Positions 17,681 to 36,631 are shown, counted from the first letter of the stretch. The stretch is DNA of 64,000 nt from Scylla paramamosain (GCF_035594125.1 NC_087178.1:8623501-8687500); one strand, 5' to 3'. Program-made: numbers and translations. The notes: generated by a model from the sequence alone, not told the origin.

Positions 17681-18369
17681 CTAAGCAATTTCCACCCAAA
17701 CATAAAAAAGGAAGAAAACAAAATACTTTCGCCATTTACATCAAACTACTCCATCTCACAACTTATTCAGGAACTTCGCTACTCGTGCCACTCCAAGGCG
17801 CGCACATAAACACAGTACAAGGGGGCGCCGCTGCTCCTCCCTGCTAAACAAGCGAACTCAAACTTCCCGAGTAAGACGTCTGGGGAGGAAACTTCAAGGG
17901 CAAACAGCCTTCAGATACAGTGGCACCCTAACGAGACGGCCCTGTTTTTAGATGGACTTTTACAGGGATACCGGGAACGTGAACACATATTAGGCCGTTG
18001 ACAGGTAAATGGGGGGTCTTTTAATTACTTTGATTACTTGATATTGACCCAGGTGGAAAATAGGAAATTGGTTAGGCCTCCTGCCAGCGATGATAGCTGA
18101 TAGAAGATGGGAAAGCGAGATAGCGGTGCAGGGAAACGGAGCGCCACTGTGTTGAAAATATGGCACACGTGTGGAGCTGTGCGGAATTATATGTTATTGT
18201 GGGAGAAAAATAGTTTACCTCGACAAACAGCGATGGAAAAACTCAATGACTGTCCTCCCTCACCTTGCTCCTCATCCTCCTCCTCTACACACGCACACAA
18301 GACGCGGCTGGACAAGCAAAGACAGAGACAGCAGGAGGATGCAGAGTTGGCGTAGATCTAAAATAGTAG
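17681..18369. other. Unique spacer, no gene seen
   Basis: Mixed sequence of about 690 bp. Short frames only. Confidence 0.5.
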
Positions 18370-18393
18370 ACACACACACACACACACACACAC
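18370..18393. repeat. (AC)n microsatellite
   Basis: Twelve AC units. Confidence 0.93.
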
Positions 18394-18404
18394 TTTACTC
18401 CTTT

Positions 18405-18521
<117 letters not shown>

Positions 18522-19056
18522 CACATTCCTTACCCGGATTAATCTTCTTCCAAATTTCTTCCATACTTTCTCTCAACAACCTCACACAACCTCAGTCATT
18601 CCTTCTCCCTCCCATACATGCACATCACCCTACATCCACACGTCTTTCTAGCCATCCAGAATTCTTCCTTTGCTAACTACTGCTCCACCTGTCCACACAC
18701 TCCTTCCCTCCAGACTCCTCGCCACTCTTCCCTCAAAGCTATCCACACTAGTTCCTCTCTCCAGCTCCTTCAACATTTCTCCTTCACGCACGCTAACACT
18801 CACTCTTTCTCACTCACTCTCACTCTCACTCAGCCTCGTCGTCTCTCTCCCGTCCCTCCTAACGCACCTCAGAGGAAAGTGTCTCTCTCCTCAGGCCCCG
18901 CGCGGCTCCTGAAGGTGGTGAGTGCAAAGGAACGAGGCTTTTCACTTAATGAAGAGATGTTTAGCTTTTTTTCCCTTCTCTTTCTCTTCCTCTGCTTAAT
19001 CTTTGCTTCTGTCTTTCTATCTTTCTGTCTGTATGTATGTTTGAGTGTTTGTGTGT

Positions 19057-19058
<2 letters not shown>
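18522..19058. other. Pyrimidine-rich spacer, no gene seen
   Basis: C/T-rich on the plus strand. A 173-codon frame (18618-19139) is His/Ser/Thr/Leu-rich without any motif and ends in poly-Leu-Ser. Confidence 0.5.

Positions 19059-19137
<79 letters not shown>
19059..19137. repeat. (CT)n microsatellite
   Basis: About 39 CT units. Confidence 0.97.
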
Positions 19138-19138
<1 letters not shown>

Positions 19139-19217
19139 AGTAAAAGTGACCTTGGCTAACTTTTCGCGGCATCGCATTTTACCTGTCTATCTACATCTCC
19201 GTCCGTCCGTCACTCTC

Positions 19218-19219
<2 letters not shown>

Positions 19220-19269
<50 letters not shown>
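19220..19269. repeat. (CT)n microsatellite
   Basis: About 25 CT units. Confidence 0.96.
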
Positions 19270-19272
<3 letters not shown>

Positions 19273-19410
19273 CAATTTCATCAGTGCCGTATTCCTCCTC
19301 ACCGTTTAATGAGGGAATCTCCTCAAGTGTGGGGGGAGTCTCTTTTAATTTTCATTTTCCTGACGTCGCAACGCAGGAAAATATTAAATGTGTCTTGCCT
19401 GCAACACTCC

Positions 19411-19446
19411 TATCCCGCCCCGCCCCGCCCCGCCATGACCCCGCCC
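19411..19446. promoter_or_regulatory. CCCGC pentamer cluster (GC-box-like)
   Basis: Three to four overlapping CCCCGCCCC matches, which is the Sp1/KLF GC-box core. It could equally be a short (CCCCG)n microsatellite. No transcription unit is visible next to it. Confidence 0.25.
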
Positions 19447-19539
19447 CGGCTACCACCACCATCACCACCACCCGCTGTTGAGGGAACGCTGCAGGACACC
19501 AAGGATTCAATGTTCGGCGAGGACGCTCATCAAACACTA

Positions 19540-19629
19540 CCACCACCACCACCACCACCACCACCACCACCACCACCACCTCCACGTCCCAGCCCGGAGT
19601 GATGATGATGATGATAATGATGATGATGA
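19540..19629. repeat. (CCA)n and (GAT)n microsatellites
   Basis: About 13 CCA triplets (19540-19580), then GAT triplets (about 19601-19629). Confidence 0.93.
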
Positions 19630-19651
19630 AGAGAATGATTTGCAGGATTTC

Positions 19652-20338
<687 letters not shown>

Positions 20339-21252
20339 TTAAATCGTGGAATGTCGCGCCAATACCGAGTCACAAAGTCGTGAAATAACGCGGCGGATTT
20401 ATGCAAAGCGGAGCAAGTCTCGGCGATTACACCGCCCGCTAAGAAGTCCCAAAGAAGACAAGCCGTACAAGTTGCAGCGTCCCATCACCAGGAAGAGGAT
20501 AGAGACACAGATAAGACTGAGACATCCCAGCACGGCGTCGCTTCTCAGGAGAACTTAAAGGGAGACAGAATGAAAGTGGGTGTGGAAAGTAGGGGATACC
20601 ATCCCTTCCCCGACAGGTGTTCCGCTCACCTGTGCGATGCAATATAAACCAAGAACTCCCCTACACTGCCCGCAGCTGTTCCTTGGCGAGGGGAAAGAAG
20701 GAAGGGAGATAAACAAGACATGAACTGGAGACATGCGACAGTAAGGACGGACGGTGACCTGTGTGCCATCTGGTGGAGAGACGGTTTACGATCATGCGGA
20801 GACCACTGAATGATTACAAGTGTCTCTTCCTCTTTCTCCTTCTCTTGATTCTCCCATTTTTCCATCCTCGCACTCATCTTCCTCCACAACCTCGTACAGA
20901 ATCACAACCACCACCACCCAAGCCTCGCTATGTTTTGTACCTTCATCTATCACTGCCACACAAGCGCTGCCACCACACCAGGTATTTCTCCGTACATGTG
21001 TAAGCTGGTATTGGTGTGGCAGCTGTGTGTGGGGAGAGAGGGTCGGAGGGAGGGTAGGGGACTGAAGGATGAAGGGGTGCAGGGGGAAGGAAGGAAGGGG
21101 GAGAGAGGGGAGGAGCGCCTGGGTGAGGTGCGCACCCTTAACCTTGTCGAGCACACCACCAGCAGGAGGCCACGCCATCGCTTCGCCCTCTGTCGCCTAA
21201 CACAGAATATTTTCAGACCCGTAAACTGCATATTCTGAAAATTTAGGCGGCT

Positions 21253-21257
<5 letters not shown>
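20339..21257. other. Unique DNA, no gene identified
   Basis: Several overlapping frames of 67-128 codons on both strands (for example 20346-20558 plus and 20792-21178 minus). None has a recognisable motif, and they overlap each other, as expected in GC-richer non-coding DNA. Confidence 0.5.

Positions 21258-21316
<59 letters not shown>
21258..21316. repeat. (CT)n microsatellite
   Basis: About 29 CT units. Confidence 0.97.
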
Positions 21317-21319
<3 letters not shown>

Positions 21320-21402
21320 GGGCCGGAATCAAGGGTCTTAGCTTCGATTCCTGGGATATTAAAAGCGAAACGTCTGCTTTGGTTCATATGGCCTTTTCGG
21401 TC

Positions 21403-21508
<106 letters not shown>

Positions 21509-21609
21509 GTAATAAAACGAAACTGCTGGCCGGACAATCGAAAAATCTGACCCCACATAGAAGTGAGACATCTTGGGAGAAAAGTTACCGCAGGACAGTC
21601 AAGGGGGGA

Positions 21610-21782
<173 letters not shown>

Positions 21783-21965
21783 GAGGAAAGGGGAGGGGAG
21801 AAGCCTTACATTTTAGAGAAGAGTAAACAAAGAGGGGGAAGGGAATGCAAAAAAAAGATGGATGTAAATAAAAAATAAAGAGGAAATTACTTTTTAAAGG
21901 TGACTCCGAGTGAAAAGAAGGAATAAAACTGTAGAAACAAAAAAGCCGAACATGGAACGAAAATC

Positions 21966-21979
21966 ATAATAACAATAAC

Positions 21980-22016
<37 letters not shown>

Positions 22017-22028
22017 GAAACAGTAATC

Positions 22029-22101
<73 letters not shown>

Positions 22102-22125
22102 TAATAATAATAATAACAATAATAG
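21966..22125. repeat. (AAT)n microsatellite
   Basis: About 50 AAT triplets with interruptions near 22015-22030 and 22100. Confidence 0.95.
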
Positions 22126-22179
22126 CAAAATGCAATAAATGAACTGAGATAAATCACAGGATATACTGGAAAACGTACG

Positions 22180-22250
22180 AGGAGGAGGAGGAGGAGGAGG
22201 AGGAGGAGGAGGAGGAGGAGGAGGAGGAGGAGGAGGAGGAGGAGGAGGAG
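22180..22250. repeat. (GGA)n microsatellite
   Basis: About 23 GGA triplets. Confidence 0.96.
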
Positions 22251-22380
22251 ATTGAAAGAAAAACACACGGATGCGAAAAAGGACGAAAAGGAGGAAAAGC
22301 TGGATTGATGGGGATGAGGAACTGAAAGGAGGACAAAGATTAGAAATTGAAAGGAGAAGGAAAAAGAAATGAAGATGGAC

Positions 22381-23450
<1,070 letters not shown>

Positions 23451-23452
23451 CG

Positions 23453-25212
<1,760 letters not shown>

Positions 25213-25420
25213 AGGGACCACCAGTGGGGCCGCGCGGGCTTTGAGGGCAGAGTAGTCCTCAGGCGCACGTGTTCCAATCCTGGCCACGGTCAGAAGGTAG
25301 GGAGGGCATCTACTCCGGGTAATGGTTCCTAAATGCCAAAAACAAAAGTATTTCGTTAGGAGGCACTTTCCTAGCCCTAATAAACTAAAGAAACCGGGCT
25401 TAAAACGGGGGATAAAAAAA
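25213..25420 (+). mobile_element. Possible tRNA-derived SINE fragment
   Basis: GTGTTCCAATCCTGG at about 25268-25282 is one base from the tRNA T-arm/B-box consensus GGTTCGAATCC. About 50 bp upstream is a GC-rich GGCCGCGCGGGC region that could hold a decayed A box. Downstream CCGGGTAATGGTTCC text is the kind of tail seen in tRNA-SINEs. No clean cloverleaf folds by eye, so this is not a tRNA gene. End points are guesses. Confidence 0.35.
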
Positions 25421-26773
<1,353 letters not shown>

Positions 26774-26863
26774 CGGCGGGCACCATATTCCGGCCGTTCA
26801 CAGCGAGGGCCGGCGTCAGGCTGTTAAAGAGGAGCGGTGTACAGGAGACCTCGGTATGCCTCA

Positions 26864-28051
<1,188 letters not shown>

Positions 28052-28103
28052 AGAAAAGTAGATTACACTATACATCAGTTGGAGGAACAAACTGCTACGC
28101 ACG

Positions 28104-28104
<1 letters not shown>

Positions 28105-28191
<87 letters not shown>
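28105..28191. repeat. (CA)n microsatellite
   Basis: About 43 CA units, inverted relative to 27934-28050. Confidence 0.97.
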
Positions 28192-28193
<2 letters not shown>

Positions 28194-28544
28194 CACGACA
28201 CAAATCATCGGAAAATATCTAATACCAGGTGGAGATTCACACATGTAATGCAATGAAAAAAAAAAAAAAAGAAAAGAAAAAAAGTTGGATTATTTAGTGA
28301 TTCCAAAAGGATCCAAAAAGTCTTACTGAGGCGGGCTTGCTGGTAAGGGGGTACAAGAGGGATGGGATACGAGTTGGGCGGGGGAGGGGGGAGGAAGGAT
28401 CACTCTAAACATTTCGTAATTTTTCTCAGCTCGGATTCGGGGCGACTAAGCTGTTTTCTTCTCAGGGTCTGCATTTTCTTGAGTTTTCGTGATGCTATTG
28501 TTCCAGATGTTTTCGTTTTCCAAGAATGGCTTTACAGATACATG
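28192..28544. other. Unique spacer, no gene seen
   Basis: Starts with an A-run near 28255-28280. Nothing recognised. Confidence 0.5.
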
Positions 28545-28546
28545 AG

Positions 28547-28585
<39 letters not shown>

Positions 28586-28985
28586 GATAGAGAGATAGAG
28601 AGATAGGTTCATGTTTTAAAAAATAGATAGGTTCATAGATAGACATATTGGTTCATAAATAGATAGATAAAGATAGGTAGACAGATAGACAGATAGATAG
28701 GTAAATTAATTGATAGACAGATGAATAGATAGATAGAGAGACAGATAGATAGCTAGATCGATAGATAGACAGATAAGAGACAGATATACAGATAGATAGA
28801 CAGATAAATAAATAATTAGATAACCAGATTGACAAATAAATGCACAGATAAAGAGATGCAGGTATAGATATAACAACATTAAAAGAAAAAAGTCATTACA
28901 TAAATATATAGATAGATCAATACAGTTAGATAAAATAGAGTTAATAGACAGACAACTATTTAGACATGTGTATAGATGGAACCAT
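28545..28985. repeat. Degenerate (GATA)n block
   Basis: Clean GATA units at 28545-28585, then about 400 bp of GATA/GACA-type tetranucleotides with frequent substitutions and small insertions: an old, decaying tetranucleotide array. Confidence 0.9.
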
Positions 28986-31867
28986 ATATAGATATACTCT
29001 TGGTAGCTCCGATATCTTGCCTGACAGGACACAAAAATGCACACAATGCGACAAAGCGATCAAAAGCAAACAATTCCTTTTAGATATTCGCCACATTACC
29101 CGGCGCTTTGACAATGAAATGTAAGTCTGAGTATTTATAAGAGCGTGGGTGGCGTTGCTGAAACCACACAGCACCCGATCTGTTTGTCGCTTTGAGGACT
29201 AATTAATATAAACTGATATCTATGCGTGTCTTAGATAATTACTCTTTTACCTTCCAATTGAATATCTCTAAAATATCTCATCTGATCACCTGTAGATTAA
29301 AAGAATAGGTGTTGTGGATTTAAGAGAAGGATTGTACTTTTCCTTTGAATGCATTAATTAGAATACCTCATTTACATCATCAGTGGATATAAAGAAATAG
29401 GCATTAAGAATTTAAGCTTACTCTATAGTTTAGGATTCGCACCTGATGTTATTTGGCAGCGAAGGGAAACGAGTGAGCGACAACAGAAATAAAGCGGCAG
29501 ATCGAATGATGCTGCTGTACAAAAGGTCCTTCAGGTTAGCTTTTCTCGTAGAGTACTTGAGAAGAGTGTGTGCCGTACAGGTGTTACCGTAAGGCACACT
29601 GAAGGTTAGCAGGTGGAGATATATAAACAAATGATGGAAGAATTGTTGAGGAATATAAACAAGGGAACTTTTACGTCCTGAAAGAATTGTATGAGAAAAA
29701 TACGTCTTTTGTCGCGTGCGTAGATAGAAACGGAAACGAATGTGCGAGTTATTGTAAGATGGAAAGAAATAAACACCTCAAGTTTGTTAGCGGAGAGAAA
29801 AAAAAAAAAAAAAAAACGCACACGCACAGGAACACGTACTGAGAGAATAACATGAAGTGGGAAAACAGGAAAAAATGCCGCTCGTCGTTTATCTGGAGCG
29901 AAACGGAAACAAATTTGCAAGTGATCAAAGTATTGAAAAGCAAATTGACAAGAGCCAGAGGGCGTGAGACTAGCGCAGGAACGAAAACGAATGTACAGTG
30001 TGAGTGAGCGAGATGGAAGCGAAAGAAACAGGGTGTGGAGACGTGGAGGAGTGAAGGAGGGGAAAAGCAGAGGAGTAGAGTGGAACAGTGGAGGCCAGGA
30101 GGCGTGGAAAATAACAGCTACGGGAAGAGATGATAGGAGATGGTCGCAGCAGCAGGAGTGACCCAACTTTTTATCTAAAATTAAATCTGATTCGTGATAC
30201 ATTTTTCCTTTTCTTGTCTCGTGTCTTATGTAGGTCCATGAGCCGAGGTGTTTAAGATTAAGTGATAACTAAGACTAAAAGGATAACTTTGTGTAAAGTG
30301 GAAAGTTTTAAACATAATTTGGAGGTGAATGGTGAGGCGCTCTGCGTGGATGAGAAACGTTCAAAGTGTATTCCAAATTCTTGAAGGGAAAAAATTGTGT
30401 TGGCTGGAAACACAAACTAGGAAAGACATTTAAGAGTAAAATGAACTTGGTAAAAACTTAAATAATGAAAAAATACAAATAGTAACACGCATACAAAAAA
30501 AAAAAAAGTTGAAATAAACTAAAAATAAATACTTATCTAACAAAAATAGGAATAACAAGGAAAACAAAAATGACAAGGCATAAGACAAGAAAACAAAGTC
30601 GCAGTAAGAGTAATCACGGCAATAAGATGATGAATGGAAATTATGAACGACAATACATGAGGCACTGGGCGGAGAAGTTCCTCTGCGTATTTGTATCAAC
30701 CAAACATCAAAAACAATGATGATGTAGGAGGACTTGCAGGAGTAACTGAACACACAACGAGAAAGAAAATTCATCACCATTCGAACAAATCTAGAAAATC
30801 TTTAAAAAAAAAAAAAAAAAAACTAAGTGGTAAGGTACAAAAGTGAATCGTAAACTCCAATGTAAAAAGGAGATTAAAATAATAAGATAAAACTGAGTCA
30901 CAAAAAGGACGAAGAAGTGCATGGCAAGAAAACAGAACATTAAGGAAAACCAAAGGAATTCGAGTCAAAATCATAAAAGAACTTGATGACAAAACTGAAC
31001 CACAAGAAAGGGTGGGTGAGTGTGTGACAGAAGCAGCGGACATGAAGGAAAAGAAAAGGAACATGAGGAGAGTTAATGGAGGAATTTGATGATAAAACTG
31101 AACCACAAGAGGGAATGAGTGAATAAATGACAGGAGGAGTCTGAAAAAGAAAAAAAAAAAAAAGGAAGATAAAGAGCTAACGGAGGAATTTGATGATAAA
31201 ACTTAGTCACGATGGAGATGAACGAGTGGGAGACGAGGAAAGACACGGAAAAGGAAAAGAAAAAGGAAGATAAAGAGCGATAACAGAGAAATTTGATGGC
31301 AAGTGTCAAGACGGGGAATGGATGAGAGGAAGATGAGGAAAGTCGTGGAAAAGGAAAAGAAAAGGAACCCAAAGGAACATGAGAGGCGATGACTAGTTGA
31401 TGAGGAACACGTGCAGGCCGCCCTTGATTCCCTCCTGCCACACCTGTTCCCGCCACTAACACGGACACCTGCACTCCTCCACGTCACCTGAGCCAGAAAT
31501 CTTTTAATTCCCCGACATATTAATCAAAAGGAGGATCAGAACTCATACTCACAATGAAAAAGGTATTCGAAGCCTTTTACTTGTCTTATAATCACTCAAA
31601 CCTCAAGATCTTCCCGACAGGTAAAATGATGCGAGGAAATTATGAAAAAATATATATTCTCATACTCAAGAATCATGAAATTTATTAGAGAGATTCATGA
31701 GTCTCGAGTTAAGAATACCTGAGTCCTGAATGAATGTGGGGACCATTTTTCACTTAGATTTATTGCGGCTTTCAACTATTTTTTTCCTTCTCATTTTTTC
31801 CGGTTTAGAGCAATCAGCTTACTCCACACGTTGGTCAGGACCGTGCCACGCCTGCGTCCTGTTTCAT

Positions 31868-31870
<3 letters not shown>
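28986..31870. other. AT-rich unique DNA, 2.9 kb, no gene identified
   Basis: Longest stretch in the first half without a clear repeat. A-runs at about 29799-29816, 30494-30507, 30801-30822 and 31147-31163. Three spaced segments near 30960-31210 share text like GGAGGAATTTGATGATAAAACTGA and suggest a diverged local duplication. Frames up to 198 codons (29606-30202 minus) are Ser/Phe/Leu-rich with no motif. Confidence 0.5.

Positions 31871-31958
<88 letters not shown>
31871..31958. repeat. (CT)n microsatellite
   Basis: About 44 CT units. Confidence 0.97.
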
Positions 31959-31961
<3 letters not shown>

Positions 31962-32085
31962 ACTCTCCTTAGCTCCTCCATTAGCACACTCCATCTTCAT
32001 CTCCTCCTTTATCCTCTCTTTCGCGGCAGACTCCACGTCCCTGCCTCTCTCTCCAAGCTTTTGACCAAGTTAACCCCATTGCTTT

Positions 32086-32088
<3 letters not shown>

Positions 32089-32174
<86 letters not shown>
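32089..32174. repeat. (CT)n microsatellite
   Basis: About 43 CT units. Confidence 0.97.
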
Positions 32175-32177
<3 letters not shown>

Positions 32178-32501
32178 CTTCAAAGGGAGGATCTTCTACC
32201 TATGGAGTTTTCTTTTGCTGTCTTCCGCCCTTTATTCTTCTACCTCTCCTGTATCAAGAGGAGGAGGAGGAGGAGGAGGAGGAGAGGATGGGAGGGAGGA
32301 GCTTAGAAACAACACAAGTATTCCTATGTTATTCATTCTCTTTATCTTCCTTCTTCTGTTTCCTCCTCTTCACCTTCCTCTTCCTCTTCATCTACCTCCT
32401 CCTCCTCCTTCTCCTGAGAGTAATCGTAGAGGCATTACTGGCAATATTCTCAGCGAGGATCCAAAGTTTTCTTGGTATTTGTTTTGTAGGTATTCCTGAG
32501 A

Positions 32502-32576
32502 GAGGAGGAGGAGGAGGAGGAGGAGGAGGAGGAGGAGGAGGAGGAGGAGGAGGAGGAGGAGGAGGAGGAGGAGGAG
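32502..32576. repeat. (GGA)n microsatellite
   Basis: About 25 GGA triplets. A shorter GGA run lies at 32260-32287. Confidence 0.96.
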
Positions 32577-32718
32577 TTTTAGTAAGAAATTTGTAAGGAG
32601 GAGAGCAATAAAGAAATAGGTCAAAAAAAAAAAAAGGTAAGAGGAAGAATAAGAGAAGAAGGTGGTGAAAAGTCTGTAATCTTAGCTACAGGTGGCCTGC
32701 TCCTCCTCCTCCTTTCCT

Positions 32719-32835
32719 CTTCTTCTTGTTCTTCTTCTTCTTCTTCTTCTTCTTCTTCTTCTTCTTCTTCTTCTTCTTCTTCTTCTTCTTCTTCTTCTTC
32801 TTCTCCTTCTTCTTCTCCTCCTCCTCCTTCTTCCT
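32719..32835. repeat. (CTT)n microsatellite
   Basis: About 35 CTT triplets ending in CCT-rich sequence. Confidence 0.95.
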
Positions 32836-33800
32836 CCTTCCTCACTACAATGCCTCCCAATATTTCCTATCGTTCTATCATTTACTTTCCGATGTGAAGG
32901 AGCTTTTCTCATCAGCGCCACCAATTCACTACCATGCCTCCCTATTTTCCATGACTTTCTCGTCTTTCTTCCCTTCCCAGCGTGGAAATCTTTCTGTCAG
33001 TCCCTTTCTCCGATTCTTGCTGTTCTTCTTCCCTTGCGCCCCTCCGTCTGTCTACCTGTCTGTTCTTTCCGTATCTCTCGTACCAAAACCCTTTCCTTGC
33101 CCCTGTGTACATTGAAACTTACTTCTGTACGATACTGCCTTTCCTGCACCAAGCGTCTTTCCATTTTGCCTATCACTCTCTCACTCTTTCACTCACTCAC
33201 TCACTCACACTGGCTGGCTGAGAGGGTGAAAACTCCAACACGAAGGAAGGAAACTAAGAACCGCAGCTTATTATTTCAGGAAAGGAGTGAGAGCACACGT
33301 ATACTTTTTCTTATCCTTAGTTCTCTCCGTCTTTGTACAGGACACAGCTTTCCCGCGTGAATTCCGCTTCAATAAAAAAAAAAGTAGAATGGTAATAAAT
33401 CTTATGTTTGGAAGTAGCGCTTGAAGGAGAGTTGGGAGGAAAAAAAGTAACGGAGGAAAGGGAGGAGAGAGAAGTAACACGGAATGAAGAATGAGAAAGG
33501 GTTATTGTAAGGGAATGAGAGCTAATGGAGGAGGAGAGAGAACATATATGGAATGAGAGAAGGTAATGGAAGAGAAGTCTAAAGAGATTGAGAGGAATGG
33601 AGATAAGACAGTTGGGGGAATAAGGAGAAAAGAAATGGGAAAGATGAAAAGAATGGAGCTAGAGGAGGAGAGGAACGCGAAAGAAGAGTAATGGAGAAGA
33701 AGCAAAAGAAAGACAACGGAAATGGAGATAGAGGAGAAGAACAAGGGAGAAAAGTAATGAAAGGAGAAGGAGGAAGAGGAGGGAAATGGAGTGAAAGAAT
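32836..33800. other. Unique spacer, no gene identified
   Basis: C/T-rich to about 33200, A/G-rich after 33360, so plus-strand composition flips sharply. Frames here are low-complexity. Confidence 0.5.
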
Positions 33801-33871
33801 GAGGAGGAGGAGGAGGAGGAGGAGGAGGAGGAGGAGGAGGAGGAGGAGGAGGAGGAGGAGGAGGAGGAGGA
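33801..33871. repeat. (GGA)n microsatellite
   Basis: About 23 GGA triplets. Confidence 0.96.
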
Positions 33872-33939
33872 TACTGAGAGAGCCTGTTGCTTTTCCGAGT
33901 AATGGTACAGTTTGGGTTTAATCGCCAAGCAACTATTTG

Positions 33940-33940
<1 letters not shown>

Positions 33941-34022
<82 letters not shown>

Positions 34023-34025
34023 GTC
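33941..34025. repeat. (CT)n microsatellite
   Basis: About 39 CT units with a GTCTGTCT tail. Confidence 0.96.
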
Positions 34026-34971
34026 TCTCCACCAAACCCACTAACCTCTGCGGGTCGGGGACGTTGGACGCGGGTCTCCGTGAATCACTGGTTAAAGCTT
34101 GGCTCCCCTCCCGCCACAATGCCTTCACACCGCGGCACAACATTTCTGCCCCGTAAACTATTACGCTAAACCCTCAAGCTCCTCTTCTTCATTTTCTTCG
34201 TTCAGCTTCCCTTACTTGGTGACATTCGGAAAGCAACCACATTCTGAAACACTTCTGGTCGTACCTCCGCTACTTTCAAAATGCTCTAGCTGAGGTGATA
34301 TACGGCTTTTTAAGTGTGTTTTTTAGGGGTTTTAAGGGTGTTTTTGGCAGATTAACAAGCTTCCTACATTATTAACGGATGAGCACTCTTGAGAACCCAT
34401 GTAATCATCTCTGTGGCCTTTGAAAGGTGAGAAAGCAAAGCGTTTCTGAATACGTATCCATGAGTCTGTGTTTTTTTTTTTTTTATTTATACCATGTCAC
34501 TAAATTTCTGGTCTGTCAACTATCATGGTAAACCCTTCTTCTCTTCTTTCTCTTTCTCTCCTACCTGTCTTTACCTGAGAGTGACGGTAGGTGATTATTT
34601 TTTCTCGCTCTCCCACTTCTGTTTCACCGTCTGCTATTTGAGGTGTAGCGGTGCGAGTTGTCGTGTTGCGGCGCCGTTTAGGGGAAATTGTCGAAATGGT
34701 TACTGTCCCGCTCATTTGTGAAGTAGTTATTTTAATACAGTTTAGAGACCACCTGTGATGAGGCTTGTTTCCAGGTTTTACTTCCTTTGTCTCGCCGCTA
34801 AAGGACCGCGCTGGTGGAGGGAAAACAAATGAGTGTAATGGAATTGGAGCGACGCTAAAAGATGTGGAATAGACACAGAACAATGGAGGGTAATAGAAAG
34901 ATCTGTTCAATATTGCTAATGGCGTGTGTTAGTTACATTAAGAAAATGTGTCTATTGTGACACTAAACAGT

Positions 34972-34974
<3 letters not shown>
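34026..34974. other. Unique DNA, no gene identified
   Basis: Balanced composition. Frames up to 136 codons (34500-34910 minus) without recognisable motifs. Confidence 0.5.

Positions 34975-35038
<64 letters not shown>
34975..35038. repeat. (CA)n microsatellite
   Basis: About 32 CA units. Confidence 0.97.
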
Positions 35039-35039
<1 letters not shown>

Positions 35040-35154
35040 CTCATTTTCGTTTCAATCTATGAAATGGAGGAAAAAAAAATTCCTTCAAAGGCCAAAGGAC
35101 CATTTGGTAGTGTGTGTATGTTTGTATATACGTATATATGTACGTACGTGCCTT

Positions 35155-35220
<66 letters not shown>

Positions 35221-35397
35221 AGCGCGCGTGCGTGCGTGCGTTTATGCATGTGTGCACGCGCTTGCGCACCTGCGTACGTGCGCGCTTGCGTGCACGTTCA
35301 TGCGTGTGCATGCGTGCGTGAGCGTGTGCGCGCATGCGCTCTCGCGCGTGTATGTCCGTGTGTCCATGTCCATGTGTCCATGTCCGTGTGTCCGTGT

Positions 35398-35476
<79 letters not shown>
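35155..35476. repeat. Alternating purine-pyrimidine domain (GT, GC, CATG)
   Basis: (GT)n at 35155-35214, then about 180 bp of nearly strict purine-pyrimidine alternation rich in GCGC, GCGTGC and GCATGC, with CCATGTCCATGTGTCC repeats near 35360-35395, then (GT)n at 35399-35476. Confidence 0.93.
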
Positions 35477-35478
<2 letters not shown>

Positions 35479-36336
35479 GGCGTGCGGTCGTGCAGGCGCG
35501 CCACGGACGTACCTGATCTAGGGCCTGGACATGGCGGGGCTGGCGGCTCAGCAGCGGCTTTCCCTGGCGGCGCGGCAGTGTCGGTGAGCGGCGTGGTATT
35601 CCTCTCCTCTTGAAGACACCGCTTCTCGGTGGTTCAGTCTCACAATCACAAGACTCACACTCCTCGAAAAAGCCGAGTATAATCAGACCAAACTTTCTTA
35701 TACAAATATATATACATCTAAACTTCTGATCTTTTTTCTCTCCTTTTCATTCAGTGTACGTACTTCTTTCTGAGGCAAATAAATACTGTCTTTCAGCTAA
35801 TTATCAACTTGCCCGTCACAGCTGTCGGCCCGGCCCCTGCGCCCTCACCGCCTCCTCCGGCAGTCTGTCTTTCCACGAGCACTCTTACGGACGCTGGCCC
35901 CGGAGCCTTGTCCTCTGGAAGCCATCAAATCCCAACACACAAGAATCCACGACGAGTTAGAATCCTGCTGCCCCACATGTTAGCGAGCACCACTCCTTCC
36001 AAGTCACCCAGGTCGGCACCAGGTATCTGCAGGTCACCAGGGCGCCTTCTGCAGCAGCGCAAGGGCAGGAGAACAGCAGCAGGGGTGGTGTAGGACGAGA
36101 GAAGACGGCTTGAGTGCAGTTTTGAGAAAGAGTCTGAAGGAGCGAGTGCGGCGCGTCTTCTCCCCCTGAAGCACGGACGAGACTGAGGATGCTGTGAGTG
36201 GGGAGGGCCAGGAAGGAGGCCTCACTGTCAGACTCTCCAGTGGGGACGGTGCACCAGCGGCGGTCGGGCACCTCCCTCCCGGTACCCCCACACACCCGCT
36301 CTCCGCTCGCTCTTTCCCTCGTCCCTCTCCCCCCTA

Positions 36337-36340
<4 letters not shown>
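35477..36340. other. GC-richer unique DNA, no gene identified
   Basis: Frames of 68-112 codons on both strands (for example 35809-36093 plus, 35957-36295 minus) overlap one another. None recognised. Confidence 0.5.

Positions 36341-36411
<71 letters not shown>
36341..36411. repeat. (CT)n microsatellite
   Basis: About 33 CT units with one TTT near the end. Confidence 0.96.
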
Positions 36412-36555
36412 GAGGCAGGAAACTCGCTTCAAGGGCCGACTATGCCAATAAACAAGGCAATTAGATTACATCGGCGGTATTCGTTGATGATCTGACTTGA
36501 TGATGTGGTTGCAAATATCCACACACAGAATTTATAATGCTGATATCTTGCTGCA

Positions 36556-36558
<3 letters not shown>

Positions 36559-36631
<73 letters not shown>
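36559..36631. repeat. (CT)n microsatellite
   Basis: About 36 CT units, immediately before a T-run and CAG (36649-36651). Confidence 0.97.

Noticed and set aside
29606..30202. 198-codon minus-strand frame
   Set aside because: Low-complexity Ser/Phe/Leu composition, includes a poly-A derived poly-Phe stretch, and no motif or splice context.
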